Shown piece after piece: positions 8,452 to 16,640 of a stretch of DNA of 64,000 nucleotides. A model generated the notes under the pieces. It saw only the letters and a program-made list of their open reading frames with translations. It searched no databases and was not told where the DNA came from. Made by a program: the position numbers and the translations under genes. Each line of letters begins with the position of its first letter. The stretch's first letter is position 1. Source of the DNA: Microtetraspora malaysiensis (GTDB lineage: Bacteria; Actinomycetota; Actinomycetes; Streptosporangiales; Streptosporangiaceae); NCBI RefSeq assembly GCF_001528665.1, contig NZ_BBYJ01000007.1:207953-271952 (forward strand), in the 5' to 3' direction.

Positions 8452-9405
8452 TCAGGACACCGTGACGTCGGCGAGGGCCCGGCGCATGGCGACCGTGTCG
8501 AGCACGCCCTTCGCCGACACCCGGGTGGCGAGGAAGAGCAGCTCGTGCCCGGTGACCGCGCCCCCGCCGGTCGCACCACGTCCCGTGAAGGCCCGTACGG
8601 CGGCCGCCTTGTATGCGGGACGGCCCGCGCCGGGCTTCTGGGTGACGACGATCCGCAGGGTGTGGAACACCAGCGCGCCCCCGCCGGGCAGCGGGAGCGC
8701 GTACGCGGGCCCCTCCAGCCGGGCCTCGGCGGACATCCGGTCGGGCCGGTCGGCGGCGGACCGGTCGGTCAGCTCCCGCAGCAGGTCGCGCATCGGGTCG
8801 CCGGAGCGCACCCGCACCCCGCTCACGCCCGCCGGGTCGGTGAGGAAGGCGAGCAGCCTGGTCGGCGCCAGCCCCGCCCGGACCCGCGCGTCCCGGTCCG
8901 GCTCCGGCGCGACCCGCCCCTCCTCCAGCTCGGGGAGCGCACCGACCACGGGGACGGGCCCGGCGCCGAGCCGCCACCGCCCGTCGGACCGTACGAACAC
9001 GAAGTAGGCGGGCCGCGGCTTGTGGGCCAGGGCCGCGAACCAGGGCAGATCCCCGGGCTCCTCCGGCAGGTAGAACTCGGCGTCGGTGTAGCCGCCGGCG
9101 GCGGCGGGGACCGGGTTTCCCCGCCTGGCCGCCTGGCAGGCCCGGCCGGACAGGACGCTCTCCGTCCATGTCGTGAGGAACTCGATCTTCGCGCAGTCGC
9201 GCCGCTGCCAGGCGTCGGCGAGGTCGGCGAGCGCCGCGAAGGCGGCTGTGGCGTCCTCGCGGGTGGCCGTCACCGGCCGGGGCGTCGCGTCGCGGGACGG
9301 CCGGGCGGCCGCGGCGAGGCCGCGCTCGCCGCATCCGGCCAGCAGGGCGGTCCCGAGCACGGCGGCGAGGACGGCGGAGGGCCCGATCAGGGGACGGCGC
9401 GGCAC
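8452..9405 (-). CDS. Putative lipoprotein
   Basis: This encodes a 317-aa exported lipoprotein. The GTG at 9405 is chosen because AAAGGTGG lies upstream and it places a classic signal peptide at the N-terminus: PRRPL, then a hydrophobic stretch, then the lipobox LLAGC at about residues 20-24. The mature part mixes alpha and beta predictions, with YVFVRSDGRWRLG and VFHTLRIVVTQK segments. That resembles uncharacterised actinomycete lipoproteins that may bind a ligand at the outer face of the membrane. No enzymatic motif is visible. It is separated from purK by 65 bp on the same strand and may be cotranscribed. Confidence 0.75.
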   Translation of the reverse strand: MPRRPLIGPSAVLAAVLGTALLAGCGERGLAAAARPSRDATPRPVTATREDATAAFAALADLADAWQRRDCAKIEFLTTWTESVLSGRACQAARRGNPVPAAAGGYTDAEFYLPEEPGDLPWFAALAHKPRPAYFVFVRSDGRWRLGAGPVPVVGALPELEEGRVAPEPDRDARVRAGLAPTRLLAFLTDPAGVSGVRVRSGDPMRDLLRELTDRSAADRPDRMSAEARLEGPAYALPLPGGGALVFHTLRIVVTQKPGAGRPAYKAAAVRAFTGRGATGGGAVTGHELLFLATRVSAKGVLDTVAMRRALADVTVS

Positions 9406-9728
9406 GGCTGAGCCACCTTTCCAGTCACGCGTCCGGTCGTGGGCGCTCGCGGCGCCCTCCCGTGGGCGCGTGAACCGCCGCACGCCGGCGTACGCGCTCA
9501 CGACCATCAGAACCGGCTCATGATCCCCGAACCAGTCGGGAGAGTAGCCCGTCCCGCCCGCCTTGACCCCACATAGCCCGATATTTCATGAAACTTTCTT
9601 CCGGTTCTGCGAAGATCAGCCCACCTTCCCAGGTGGTGAGATCGGAGCGGGGTGACGGGGACCACTGCGAGCCCGGTTACCGGTAGCCTGGATAGAACGC
9701 AGTGCAGGCCGGGAAGGATCAGCGAGTC

Positions 9729-10214
9729 GTGCAGCTTCTCCGAGGCGTCTACGAGCGGTTCGCCGCCATCCTCCATGAGCTGATCAAGTTCGGTCTGATC
9801 GGCGGGCTCGCGTTCGTGATCGACTTCGGCGGCACGAACCTGCTGCGCTTCGGCGTCGAGCTGGGGCCGCTGACGTCCAAGACCATCGCGACCGTCGTCG
9901 CCGCCACGTTCGCCTACTTCGGCAACCGCTACTGGACGTTCCGGCACCGCGAGCAGAGCGGCCTCGCCCGCGAGTACATCATGTTCTTCCTGCTCAACGG
10001 GGTCGGCCTGGCCATCTCGCTGGCCGTCATCTCGTTCGTCACCTACGTGCTCGGGCTGCACGACGCGGTCAGCTACAACGTCGCGCAGATCATCGGTCTG
10101 GTTCTGGGCACGCTGTTCCGCTTCTGGTCGTACAAGAAGTGGGTGTTCCTGGAAGTCCCCGACACCCCCGCCTCGGTGGTCGAGAATCAGGCCGGACCGC
10201 TCACCACCCGGTAG
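9729..10214 (+). CDS. GtrA-family membrane protein
   Basis: This encodes a 161-aa protein with four predicted membrane helices, matching the GtrA/DPMS family, which is often linked to polyprenyl-phosphate sugar handling or cell-wall polysaccharide modification. The family marks are the first helix IKFGLIGGLAFVIDFGGTNL, the TFAYFGNRYWTFR segment and the C-terminal RFWSYKKWVF. GTG at 9729 is preferred over GTG 9702 because GGAAGGA sits ten bases upstream. No glycosyltransferase gene is adjacent. The 3' end overlaps the end of the convergent histidine kinase gene by 28 bp. Confidence 0.85.
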   Translation: MQLLRGVYERFAAILHELIKFGLIGGLAFVIDFGGTNLLRFGVELGPLTSKTIATVVAATFAYFGNRYWTFRHREQSGLAREYIMFFLLNGVGLAISLAVISFVTYVLGLHDAVSYNVAQIIGLVLGTLFRFWSYKKWVFLEVPDTPASVVENQAGPLTTR

Positions 10215-11455
10215 CGCGCGTCGTCCTCGACGTGCCGTAGGAAGATCGCGAAGGTCGCCGGCCGTCGCTTGATCAGCTCCAGCCGCCCCCCGTCCGCCGC
10301 GACGATCGACCGGGCGAGCGTCAGACCGAGCCCGGTGCCGCCGCCGCCGCTCACGTTGCGTTCGAAGACCCTGCCGCCGAGCTCCTCGGGGATGCCCGGC
10401 CCCTGGTCCGCCACCTCGATGACGATCGACTTCTCCGTGCTCGTGGTGGTCATGGTCACCGTGCCGCCGCCGTGCTGGAGCGAGTTCTCCAGGAGGGTCG
10501 CGACGGCCTGGCTCAGGCCGCCCGTCGTGGCGAGCGCCCGCAGGCCACGGCTGCCCACGAGCTTGATGGAGCGCTGCGCCCGGCGGAAGGCGGGCTCCCA
10601 TTCCGTGACCTGCTGGTCGAGGACCTGATCGACGTCGATCGCCTCGGCCTGGGCATGCCGCTGCCGCCGGGCGGCGGCGAGCAGCTCGTCGATGACCGCC
10701 GTCAGCCGCTCGACCTGCACGATCGCGGCCTCACCCTCCTCGCGGACGATCGCCGGCTCCCCCGCCGCCGCGACGATCTCCTCCAGGCGCATGCTCAGCC
10801 CCGTCAGCGGCGTGCGGAGCTGGTGCGAGGCGTCGGTGGCGAACTCGCGCTCCCGGCCGAGCAGGTCCGCGATGCGGACGGCGCTGCGGTCGAGCACCTG
10901 CGCGACGCGGTCCAGCTCCGGGATGCCGTATCTGTGCCGGCTCGGCCGGGCGTCACCTGAGCCGAGCCGCTCCGCGATCCTGGCGAGGTCCTGGAGCGGC
11001 AACGTCAGGCGGAGCGAGGTCACGATGGCCAGCCCGATTGCCACACCCAGTGCCGCCAGGATGAGCGCGACAATGAGCACCAGCCGCCCCCGGACGTCCT
11101 GCTGGACCTGCGCGGCGTCCTGGCTGACCCGGACGTAGCCGTTCTCCGAACGCGCCTCTTCCGTCATCTGCCGGTGCGCGGGGGGCGCCGTACCCGCCGC
11201 GATCGGCGCGATCCCCTGCACGAACACCTGTATGTAGCGGTCGGGATAGTTCTTCTCCAGCTGCTTGGGGTCGATGGACTGCTCCTGGCTTATGGAGTAT
11301 TCGACCCCGATCAGCAGCCGTGTGGCCTCCGAATGCAACTCTGTCGCGGCCTCGTCGTGGATGAGTCTGACGACGACCACGCCCAGGGGGACCCCGAGCA
11401 GCAGTACCGCGATGACCGCGACGAGCAGCATCGAGGAGAGCAGGCGCCGACGCAC
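10187..11455 (-). CDS. Membrane sensor histidine kinase
   Basis: This 422-aa sensor has two membrane helices (about residues 8-30 and 125-147) flanking a small extracytoplasmic domain of about 90 residues. A HAMP-like linker follows, then the dimerisation domain with phospho-acceptor His211 in DASHQLRTPLTGL, and the ATPase domain with N-box LLENSLQHGG, G1 DQGPGIPEELG and G2 GTGLGLTLA. It autophosphorylates and passes phosphate to the regulator encoded 26 bp upstream. The layout resembles actinomycete envelope-stress kinases, but the signal cannot be read from the sequence. The start is GTG. Confidence 0.93.
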   Translation of the reverse strand: MRRRLLSSMLLVAVIAVLLLGVPLGVVVVRLIHDEAATELHSEATRLLIGVEYSISQEQSIDPKQLEKNYPDRYIQVFVQGIAPIAAGTAPPAHRQMTEEARSENGYVRVSQDAAQVQQDVRGRLVLIVALILAALGVAIGLAIVTSLRLTLPLQDLARIAERLGSGDARPSRHRYGIPELDRVAQVLDRSAVRIADLLGREREFATDASHQLRTPLTGLSMRLEEIVAAAGEPAIVREEGEAAIVQVERLTAVIDELLAAARRQRHAQAEAIDVDQVLDQQVTEWEPAFRRAQRSIKLVGSRGLRALATTGGLSQAVATLLENSLQHGGGTVTMTTTSTEKSIVIEVADQGPGIPEELGGRVFERNVSGGGGTGLGLTLARSIVAADGGRLELIKRRPATFAIFLRHVEDDARYRVVSGPA

Positions 11456-11481
11456 GTGCTAGTCCCTTCGCCCATGCGGGC

Positions 11482-12150
11482 CTATTCGCGCTCGAATCGG
11501 AAGCCCACTCCCCTGACAGTGGTGATGTAACGCGGCTTGGCGGCGTCGTCCCCGAGCTTGCGGCGGAGCCAGGAGATGTGCATGTCGAGGGTCTTGGTCG
11601 ACCCCCACCAGTTGGTGTCCCACACCTCCCGCATGATCTGCTCGCGGGTGACCACCTTGCCGGCGTCGCGGACGAGCACGCGCAGCAGGTCGAACTCCTT
11701 GGTGGTCAGATGAAGCTCCTTGTCCCCCATCCAGGCACGGCGGGAGTCTGCGTCGATCCTGACGCCCTGAACCACAGGTGTTTCGGAGGTGCCCCTCCGA
11801 AGCAGTGCCCGGACGCGGGCGAGCAGCTCGGCCAAGCGGAACGGCTTGGTCACATAGTCGTCGGCCCCGGCATCGAGGCCGACGACGGTGTCGACTTCGT
11901 CGACACGTGCGGTGAGAATCAGCACCGGCGTGCCGTGCCCTTCGGCGCGGATCCGGCGCGCGACCTCAAGGCCGTCCATCTCGGGCAGCCCGAGGTCGAG
12001 AACAATGAGGTCGACACCTCCCGACAAAGCCCTTTCCAGGGCCTGCGGGCCATCAGGGCTCACCTCTACCTGATAGCCCTCCCGACGCAATGCGCGCGCC
12101 AGCGGCTCGGAAATCGAGGTGTCGTCCTCGGCGAGAAGTACGCAGGTCAT
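11482..12150 (-). CDS. OmpR/PhoB-type response regulator
   Basis: This 222-aa regulator has a receiver domain (acidic pair in LLAEDDTS, phospho-acceptor Asp52 in IVLDLGLPEMDG, Lys in YVTKPF) joined to a winged-helix DNA-binding domain (LTTKEFDLLRVLVRDAGKVV, then RGVGFRFE at the end). It is first in a two-gene operon with the histidine kinase. The winged helix contains WDTNWWGSTKTLDMHISWLR, like a CseB/MtrA-type regulator, but the target genes are unknown. Confidence 0.94.
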   Translation of the reverse strand: MTCVLLAEDDTSISEPLARALRREGYQVEVSPDGPQALERALSGGVDLIVLDLGLPEMDGLEVARRIRAEGHGTPVLILTARVDEVDTVVGLDAGADDYVTKPFRLAELLARVRALLRRGTSETPVVQGVRIDADSRRAWMGDKELHLTTKEFDLLRVLVRDAGKVVTREQIMREVWDTNWWGSTKTLDMHISWLRRKLGDDAAKPRYITTVRGVGFRFERE

Positions 12151-12414
12151 GGTGCGATCGTAGGACCTTAAGCGGTTGTTTCCCGGCCACAGCGCGCGGT
12201 TTGACTTGTCGTTGACCCATCAATTGACGTGGGCAAACACTGATAAATGGTCATTAGCCCGCACGCAAGGGTTCCAGCTTTTCCCGGCAGATCCCTGTCC
12301 GCCGTACCCAAAAGACGGATTGCCGACACGCGGCAGCCGGTTCTTAAGCGGAACGGAAAGGGAGGCAAAAAAGAACGCCCGCCGGAATGGGCGGGCGTCA
12401 AATGTCCGGAAATT
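12151..12414. other. Intergenic region: two-component promoter and bfr 3' flank
   Basis: This 264-bp region is relatively AT-rich between 12175 and 12260 and should contain the promoter of the response regulator. The far end holds the bfr terminator. No further gene is seen. Confidence 0.5.
12367..12398 (-). terminator. Rho-independent terminator of bfd-bfr
   Basis: Read on the minus strand, ACGCCCGCC pairs with GGCGGGCGT and is followed by CTTTTTTG, a classic intrinsic terminator just past the bfr stop at 12415. Confidence 0.9.
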
Positions 12415-12900
12415 TCAGGAAGAGGACGAGGGCGGCTCGGCGTACCGCTGGAGGTAGAGCTGCTCCCCGAGGCTCTCGTAGAGGCCCAGCTCGGTCTCCA
12501 GGTAGTCGATGTGCATCTCCTCGTCCTTGAGGATGTCCTCGAAGATGTTGGCGGACGTGATGTCGCCACGCTCGCGCATGAACGCGATGCCCGGCTTCAG
12601 CCGCTTGACCACGCTGTACTCCAGCGCCAGGTCCGCCTGGAGCTGCTCCTTGACGGTCTGCCCGATGTGCAGCGTGTTCAGCTTCTGGTAGTTGGGCAGC
12701 CCGTCCAGGAAGAGGATGCGGTCGGTGAGCCGCTCGGCGTGCCTCATCTCGTCGAACGACTCGTGCCGGGTGTACTCGGCGAGTTTGGTGTAGCCCCAGT
12801 TCCCCTGCATCTTGGCGTGCAGGAAGTACTGGTTGATCGCGGTCAGTTCGCTGGTGAGCTGCTCGTTGAGCAACGCGATGATGTCCTTGTCGCCCTGCAT
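12415..12900 (-). CDS. bfr: Bacterioferritin
   Basis: This 161-aa heme-containing ferritin stores iron as ferric oxide in a 24-mer. ATG at 12900 is preferred to the upstream start at 12939: it has GAGGGGG before it, and with it the numbering matches the family exactly. Ferroxidase ligands are Glu18, Glu51, His54, Glu94, Glu127 and His130, with the interface heme ligand Met52 (FDEMRHAE). The gene follows bfd, whose stop is 16 bp upstream of this ATG on the same strand. Expression is therefore likely set by the iron boxes upstream of bfd. The C-terminus ends in a poly-Ser tail. Confidence 0.97.
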   Translation of the reverse strand: MQGDKDIIALLNEQLTSELTAINQYFLHAKMQGNWGYTKLAEYTRHESFDEMRHAERLTDRILFLDGLPNYQKLNTLHIGQTVKEQLQADLALEYSVVKRLKPGIAFMRERGDITSANIFEDILKDEEMHIDYLETELGLYESLGEQLYLQRYAEPPSSSS

Positions 12901-12916
12901 CCCGGGCCCCCTCGGT

Positions 12917-13096
12917 CTATGCGCTGGTGACGAGGGCATCCGCCCTCTTCAGCATCGCACACACCTTGCGCACGCAGAGGGCACAGTCCCCTCCGGCGCC
13001 GGTCATGTCGCGCACCTGGCGGGCACTCTTCGCGCCGCCGGCGATGCAGTCGTGCACCTCGTCCTCGGTCACGGCTCGGCAGATGCACACGAACAT
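12917..13096 (-). CDS. bfd: Bacterioferritin-associated [2Fe-2S] ferredoxin
   Basis: This 59-aa protein begins MFVCICRAVTEDEVHDC and carries the Bfd Cys pattern: Cys4-x-Cys6, then GDCALC with Cys38-x2-Cys41. It would bind a [2Fe-2S] cluster and pass electrons into bacterioferritin to release stored iron. ATG at 13096 has GAGGA upstream, and the stop is 16 bp before bfr, so the two are cotranscribed. Two DtxR/IdeR-type boxes lie 21-68 bp upstream. A longer frame across 12843-13145 on the same strand is a shadow of this small gene. Confidence 0.93.
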   Translation of the reverse strand: MFVCICRAVTEDEVHDCIAGGAKSARQVRDMTGAGGDCALCVRKVCAMLKRADALVTSA

Positions 13097-13116
13097 GGGT
13101 CCTCGCTAAGGGGAAA

Positions 13117-13135
13117 TCAGGTAAGGCATACCTAA
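13117..13135. promoter_or_regulatory. DtxR/IdeR-type iron box 1 (bfd-proximal)
   Basis: TCAGGTAAGGCATACCTAA closely matches the 19-bp consensus TWAGGTWAGSCTWACCTWA. It starts 21 bp upstream of the bfd ATG, where it would overlap a promoter or early leader. Iron-loaded regulator bound here would be expected to repress bfd-bfr. Confidence 0.85.
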
Positions 13136-13145
13136 GATAACGCAC

Positions 13146-13164
13146 TCAGGTAAGGCTTGCCTAG
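13146..13164. promoter_or_regulatory. DtxR/IdeR-type iron box 2 (bfd-distal)
   Basis: TCAGGTAAGGCTTGCCTAG is a second good match, starting 29 bp from the start of box 1. Tandem boxes at near-helical spacing suggest cooperative binding. Confidence 0.8.
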
Positions 13165-13170
13165 GTGAGA

Positions 13171-13205
13171 CGCCCCACATCGTCGCAGGTGGACGATGTG
13201 GGGCG
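13171..13205 (-). terminator. Terminator of the mscR/MBL operon
   Basis: This perfect 14-bp stem (CGCCCCACATCGTC at 13171-13184 with its complement at 13192-13205) lies just past the stop of the MBL gene. It insulates that operon from the iron-box promoter. Confidence 0.85.
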
Positions 13206-13213
13206 CCTTCCCG

Positions 13214-13819
13214 CTATGCGATGTTCGGCGCCTCGGCACCGATGGTCGTGGAGTCACCGTGACCGGTGTTCACGACGGTGTCCTCTGGCAAGGTGAGCAG
13301 CCGCGTCCTGATCGACTCGACGATGGTCTCCCGCGAGGAGAAGGAGCGGCCGGTCGCCCCGGGGCCGCCCTGGAACAGGGTGTCGCCGGTGAAGACCGTG
13401 CCCAGCTCCGGGGCGTACAGGCAGACCGCGCCCGGGGCGTGGCCGGGCGTGTGCAGCACCCGGAGCTCCGGCCCGCCGGTCTCGATCACCTGACCGTCCT
13501 CCAGCGGCCGGTACGGCACCTTGTCGCCGTACTCCATCTCCCAGAGAACCTGGTCGGCGGGGTGGAGCAGGATCGGCGCGCCGGTGCGCTCGGCCAGCTC
13601 GGCCGCGGCGTTGATGTGATCGTTGTGCGCGTGGGTGCACACGATCGCCCGCAACCTGCGGGAGCCGACGGCGGCGGCGATGGCGGCGGCGTCGTGCGCC
13701 GCGTCGATCACCACGACCTCGTCGGCGGAGCCGACCAGCCAGACGTTGTTGTCGACCTCCCAGGTCCCGCCGTCCAGGGAGAACGTGCCCGACGTGATCA
13801 GGCGGGAGACAGCGCTCAT
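13214..13819 (-). CDS. MBL-fold metallo-hydrolase, probable partner in mycothiol-formaldehyde detoxification
   Basis: This 201-aa protein has a complete metal site: THAHNDH gives His63, His65, Asp67 and His68, followed by HTPGHAPGAVC and FTGDTLF further on. The fold is that of glyoxalase II-like hydrolases. It lies directly downstream of the mycothiol-dependent formaldehyde dehydrogenase. The same pairing occurs in mycobacteria (mscR/Rv2259 with Rv2260), so it may hydrolyse S-formylmycothiol or a related thioester. That assignment is inference from context; the metallo-hydrolase fold is seen directly. Confidence 0.88.
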   Translation of the reverse strand: MSAVSRLITSGTFSLDGGTWEVDNNVWLVGSADEVVVIDAAHDAAAIAAAVGSRRLRAIVCTHAHNDHINAAAELAERTGAPILLHPADQVLWEMEYGDKVPYRPLEDGQVIETGGPELRVLHTPGHAPGAVCLYAPELGTVFTGDTLFQGGPGATGRSFSSRETIVESIRTRLLTLPEDTVVNTGHGDSTTIGAEAPNIA

Positions 13820-13868
13820 CGTTGGTTCTCTTCTCGTGTCGTAGGGTTCGCCGGACGCGGAGGCGCCG

Positions 13869-14954
13869 TCACAGCACCACCACGGAGCGCAGCACCTCGC
13901 CGCGGTGCATCTTGGCGAACGCCTCCTCGACCTGGTCCAGCCCGATCGTCTCGGAGACGAACCCGTCCAGGTTGAGCCGGCCCTGCAGGTAGAGGTCGAT
14001 CAGCATCGGGAAGTCCCGGCTCGGCAGGCAGTCGCCGTACCAGGAGGACTTGAGCGAGCCGCCCCGGCCGAAGACGTCGAGCAGCGGCAGGTCGAGCCGC
14101 ATCTCGGGCGTGGGGACGCCCACCAGCACGACGGTGCCGGCGAGGTCGCGGGCGTAGAACGCCTGCTCGTAGGTCTCGGGCCGGCCGACCGCGTCGATGA
14201 CGACGTCCGCGCCGTGGCCGCCGGTGAGCTCGCGGATCGCCTCGACGGCGTCGGTCTCCCGCGAGTTCACCGTGTGGGTGGCCCCGAAGTCGCGGGCCCA
14301 GGTGAGCTTGCGGTCGTCCACGTCCACCGCGATGACCTTTCCGGCCCCGGCCAGGTGCGCGCCGAGCACCGCCGCGTTGCCCACGCCGCCGCAGCCGATG
14401 ACGGCGACCGAGTCGCCCCTGGTCACGCCGCCCGTGTTGATCGCCGCGCCGAGCCCGGCCATCACGCCGCAGCCGAGCAGCCCGGCGACCGCGGGCTTCG
14501 CCTCCGGGTTCACCTTGGTGCACTGCCCGGCGGCCACGAGGGTCTTCTCCGCGAACGCGCCGATGCCGAGCGCCGGGCTGAGGACCGTTCCATCAGCGAG
14601 CGTCATCTTCTGCGTCGCGTTGTGCGTGTTGAAGCAGTACCACGGACGTCCGCGCAGGCAGGCCCGGCACTGGCCGCACACCGCGCGCCAGTTGAGGATC
14701 ACGTAGTCGCCCGGGGCGACGTCGGTGACGCCGGGGCCGACCGCCTCGACCACTCCCGCCGCCTCGTGCCCGAGCAGGAACGGGAACTCGTCGTTGATCC
14801 CGCCCTCGCGGTAGTGCAGGTCGGTGTGGCAGACACCGCAGGCCTGGACGTTCACCACGGCCTCACCCGGGCCGGGATCGGGCACGTGGACCGTCTCCAG
14901 CGTCACCGCCTCGCCCTTGCCCCGTGCGATCACACCCTGGACCTCATACGGCAT
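13869..14954 (-). CDS. mscR: S-(hydroxymethyl)mycothiol dehydrogenase
   Basis: This 361-aa zinc alcohol dehydrogenase oxidises the mycothiol-formaldehyde adduct (and may reduce S-nitrosomycothiol). Catalytic-zinc residues are in [13 protein letters not shown] and GHEAAGVVE, and the structural-zinc cysteines are in [15 protein letters not shown]. The NAD site is [16 protein letters not shown]. The segment [15 protein letters not shown] followed by [11 protein letters not shown] is typical of the mycothiol-dependent subfamily. ATG at 14954 is preferred over GTG 14963 because GATGAGG is eight bases upstream. The MBL hydrolase follows 49 bp downstream. Mycothiol use confirms an actinobacterial host. 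Confidence 0.9.
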   Translation of the reverse strand: MPYEVQGVIARGKGEAVTLETVHVPDPGPGEAVVNVQACGVCHTDLHYREGGINDEFPFLLGHEAAGVVEAVGPGVTDVAPGDYVILNWRAVCGQCRACLRGRPWYCFNTHNATQKMTLADGTVLSPALGIGAFAEKTLVAAGQCTKVNPEAKPAVAGLLGCGVMAGLGAAINTGGVTRGDSVAVIGCGGVGNAAVLGAHLAGAGKVIAVDVDDRKLTWARDFGATHTVNSRETDAVEAIRELTGGHGADVVIDAVGRPETYEQAFYARDLAGTVVLVGVPTPEMRLDLPLLDVFGRGGSLKSSWYGDCLPSRDFPMLIDLYLQGRLNLDGFVSETIGLDQVEEAFAKMHRGEVLRSVVVL

Positions 14955-14976
14955 TCTTGACACCTCATCTCGAATG

Positions 14977-14995
14977 GGAAACCCCCAGGATTTCC
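14977..14995. terminator. Inverted repeat between the cyclase gene and mscR
   Basis: On the minus strand, GGAAATCC-TGG-GGGTTTCC forms an 8-bp stem with one mismatch, 23 bp past the cyclase stop and about 22 bp before the mscR start. It could terminate the cyclase operon or act as an operator for mscR. There is no T-run to decide. Confidence 0.45.
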
Positions 14996-15017
14996 ACCGT
15001 GCCGGAGTTCGTCAAGC

Positions 15018-16037
15018 TCACCGGCCTGTGGAAGGCGAGGTGCGACGAACGACATACGGTTGAACGAGCCCGAGGCCGCGGGCGGGACGGCGGCGGATCC
15101 GCATCACCTCGACCCCCTCGGCACCCTCCAGCCGGTGCGCCATCTCGGCGTCGGCCAGGATCGCCCCGGGCCGGGCGATGGCGGTCAGCCGGGCCGCCAG
15201 GTTGACCGTCGTGCCGAACACGTCGCCCATCACCGGGAGCACCGGCCCGTAGGAGAGCCCGATGCGCACGTCGGGCCCCTCCTCGCCGCGCCCGTTGGAC
15301 CGCTTGAGCTCGTCGACCAGGTCGAGGGCGATCCGTCCCGCGGTCACCGGATCGGTGGCGGTGAACAGCACCTCGTCGCCGAGCGTCTTGACCAGCCGCC
15401 CGCCGTGCGACGCGATCACGTCGGAGGTGCGCGCCTCGAACCCCTCGACCAGGTCGGCCAGCGCGAACTCGTCCAGCTGCCGCGAGAACGCCGTGAACGA
15501 CACCATGTCGGCGAAGCCCACGGCCAGCGACAGGCGCGACGTGGTGGGCAGCTCCTCGGCCATCTCGGCGATGGCGAGCAGACGGCTCGTGGTGGCGGCG
15601 AGCTGCGCCCGCCAGACGTGGAGCAGCGTCTGTTCGAAGTCCGGCAGGAACCGGGCGGCGATCTCCATCGACCGGGCCAGGTCCTCGTCGCTCGGCCGCG
15701 TCCCGGGCTCGAGGATCGCGCCCATCATGATCTCCGCCTGCCACTCCGCCAACCGCGACGTCGTACGGCCGAGTGCCCGCGCCATCCGGACGATCGCCTG
15801 CTCGTCGAGGAGGCCGGTCTCCAGCATCGCGCGGATCCGGCGCAACGCGTCGACGTCGCCGTCGTTGAACGCGACGGCGTCGTCGGCGAGCGTGGCGAAG
15901 CCGAGCGCGCGCCAGATCCGCCCGGTGAACTCCTGCGGCAGATCGGCGGCGGCGGCCACCTCGCCGCGGGTGTAGCGGGGCGGCGACCCGACGAACAGCC
16001 GCCGGATGTCGTCAGAGGTGGGACGCCGTGTGGCCAC
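15018..16037 (-). CDS. Class III adenylate cyclase with N-terminal regulatory domain
   Basis: This encodes a 339-aa cyclase. GTG at 16037 has a strong AGGAGGGG before it. Residues 1-150 form a helical domain like the autoinhibitory/pH-sensing domain of mycobacterial Rv1264-type cyclases. The catalytic domain starts near residue 160: metal Asp in VGFADMVSFTAF, substrate Lys and second metal Asp in LVKTLGDEVLF, and GDVFGTTVNLAARL with the Asn and Arg of the transition state. All key residues for ATP-specific catalysis appear present, so it should make cAMP. It lies 17 bp downstream of a PH-domain membrane protein gene on the same strand, suggesting a membrane-linked signalling operon. Confidence 0.88.
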   Translation of the reverse strand: MATRRPTSDDIRRLFVGSPPRYTRGEVAAAADLPQEFTGRIWRALGFATLADDAVAFNDGDVDALRRIRAMLETGLLDEQAIVRMARALGRTTSRLAEWQAEIMMGAILEPGTRPSDEDLARSMEIAARFLPDFEQTLLHVWRAQLAATTSRLLAIAEMAEELPTTSRLSLAVGFADMVSFTAFSRQLDEFALADLVEGFEARTSDVIASHGGRLVKTLGDEVLFTATDPVTAGRIALDLVDELKRSNGRGEEGPDVRIGLSYGPVLPVMGDVFGTTVNLAARLTAIARPGAILADAEMAHRLEGAEGVEVMRIRRRPARGLGLVQPYVVRRTSPSTGR

Positions 16038-16054
16038 CTTCCCCTCCTGCCGGG

Positions 16055-16567
16055 CTACTTGCCGTCGATGGTCCCATCGGAGGCATCCTCCACCAGGCGG
16101 AACAGCTCCTGGCGCACGAGCTGGATCTTCGGGATGTCCAGGAGATCGATCTCGCCCTTCTCGGAGGCCGACTCGACCCGGAGCGTCCCGCATCCGAGGA
16201 ACCGCTCAAAGAACCTCTGGTCGGAGCTGACGCTGTTGACCTTCGCCATCGGGATGTCCTCTTCCGACTTGTTCAGGACGCCGGTGCTGATGGCGAAACG
16301 GTGCGACGTCAAGGTGTACGACGTGGTCTTCCACCGCAGGTAGGGGATAAACGTCCACAGCGTCAGGGCGACGAACGCGACCACCCCCACCGCGATCCGG
16401 GCGTACGCGGCGTAGGTGTAGTCGCCGGGGATGAAGTAGATCGCCGCTCCGGCGACGGCCACGACGAGGACGAGGGCGAGGACGGGAAGCACGAGCCGCT
16501 TCCAGTGAGGGTGGAACGAGAGCACGAGGCGCTCGCCCTCGGTCAAATGGTGTTCGGGGAGACCCAT
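16055..16567 (-). CDS. PH-domain membrane protein (bPH2/YdbT-like)
   Basis: This 170-aa protein has an N-terminal LTEGERLVLSFHPHWKRL, two membrane helices (about 25-48 and 58-80), then a bacterial PH domain (SYTLTSHRFAISTGVLNKSE, then FGCGTL-like FLGCGTLRVESASEKG). The family is common in actinobacteria and the function is generally unknown, perhaps membrane scaffolding. It is the upstream gene of the adenylate cyclase operon, which is the best hint to its role. Confidence 0.85.
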   Translation of the reverse strand: MGLPEHHLTEGERLVLSFHPHWKRLVLPVLALVLVVAVAGAAIYFIPGDYTYAAYARIAVGVVAFVALTLWTFIPYLRWKTTSYTLTSHRFAISTGVLNKSEEDIPMAKVNSVSSDQRFFERFLGCGTLRVESASEKGEIDLLDIPKIQLVRQELFRLVEDASDGTIDGK

Positions 16568-16640
16568 GCGGCAAATCGTGGCACGTTCAGGCCCGGCGCG
16601 CGACGGTCCCCGCGGCGCGTCCGCCGATCTCCGCGGTCGT

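Noticed and set aside
6752-9007. Long plus-strand frame across purE, purK and the lipoprotein gene
   Set aside because: No domain and low-complexity content; the minus-strand genes are clear.
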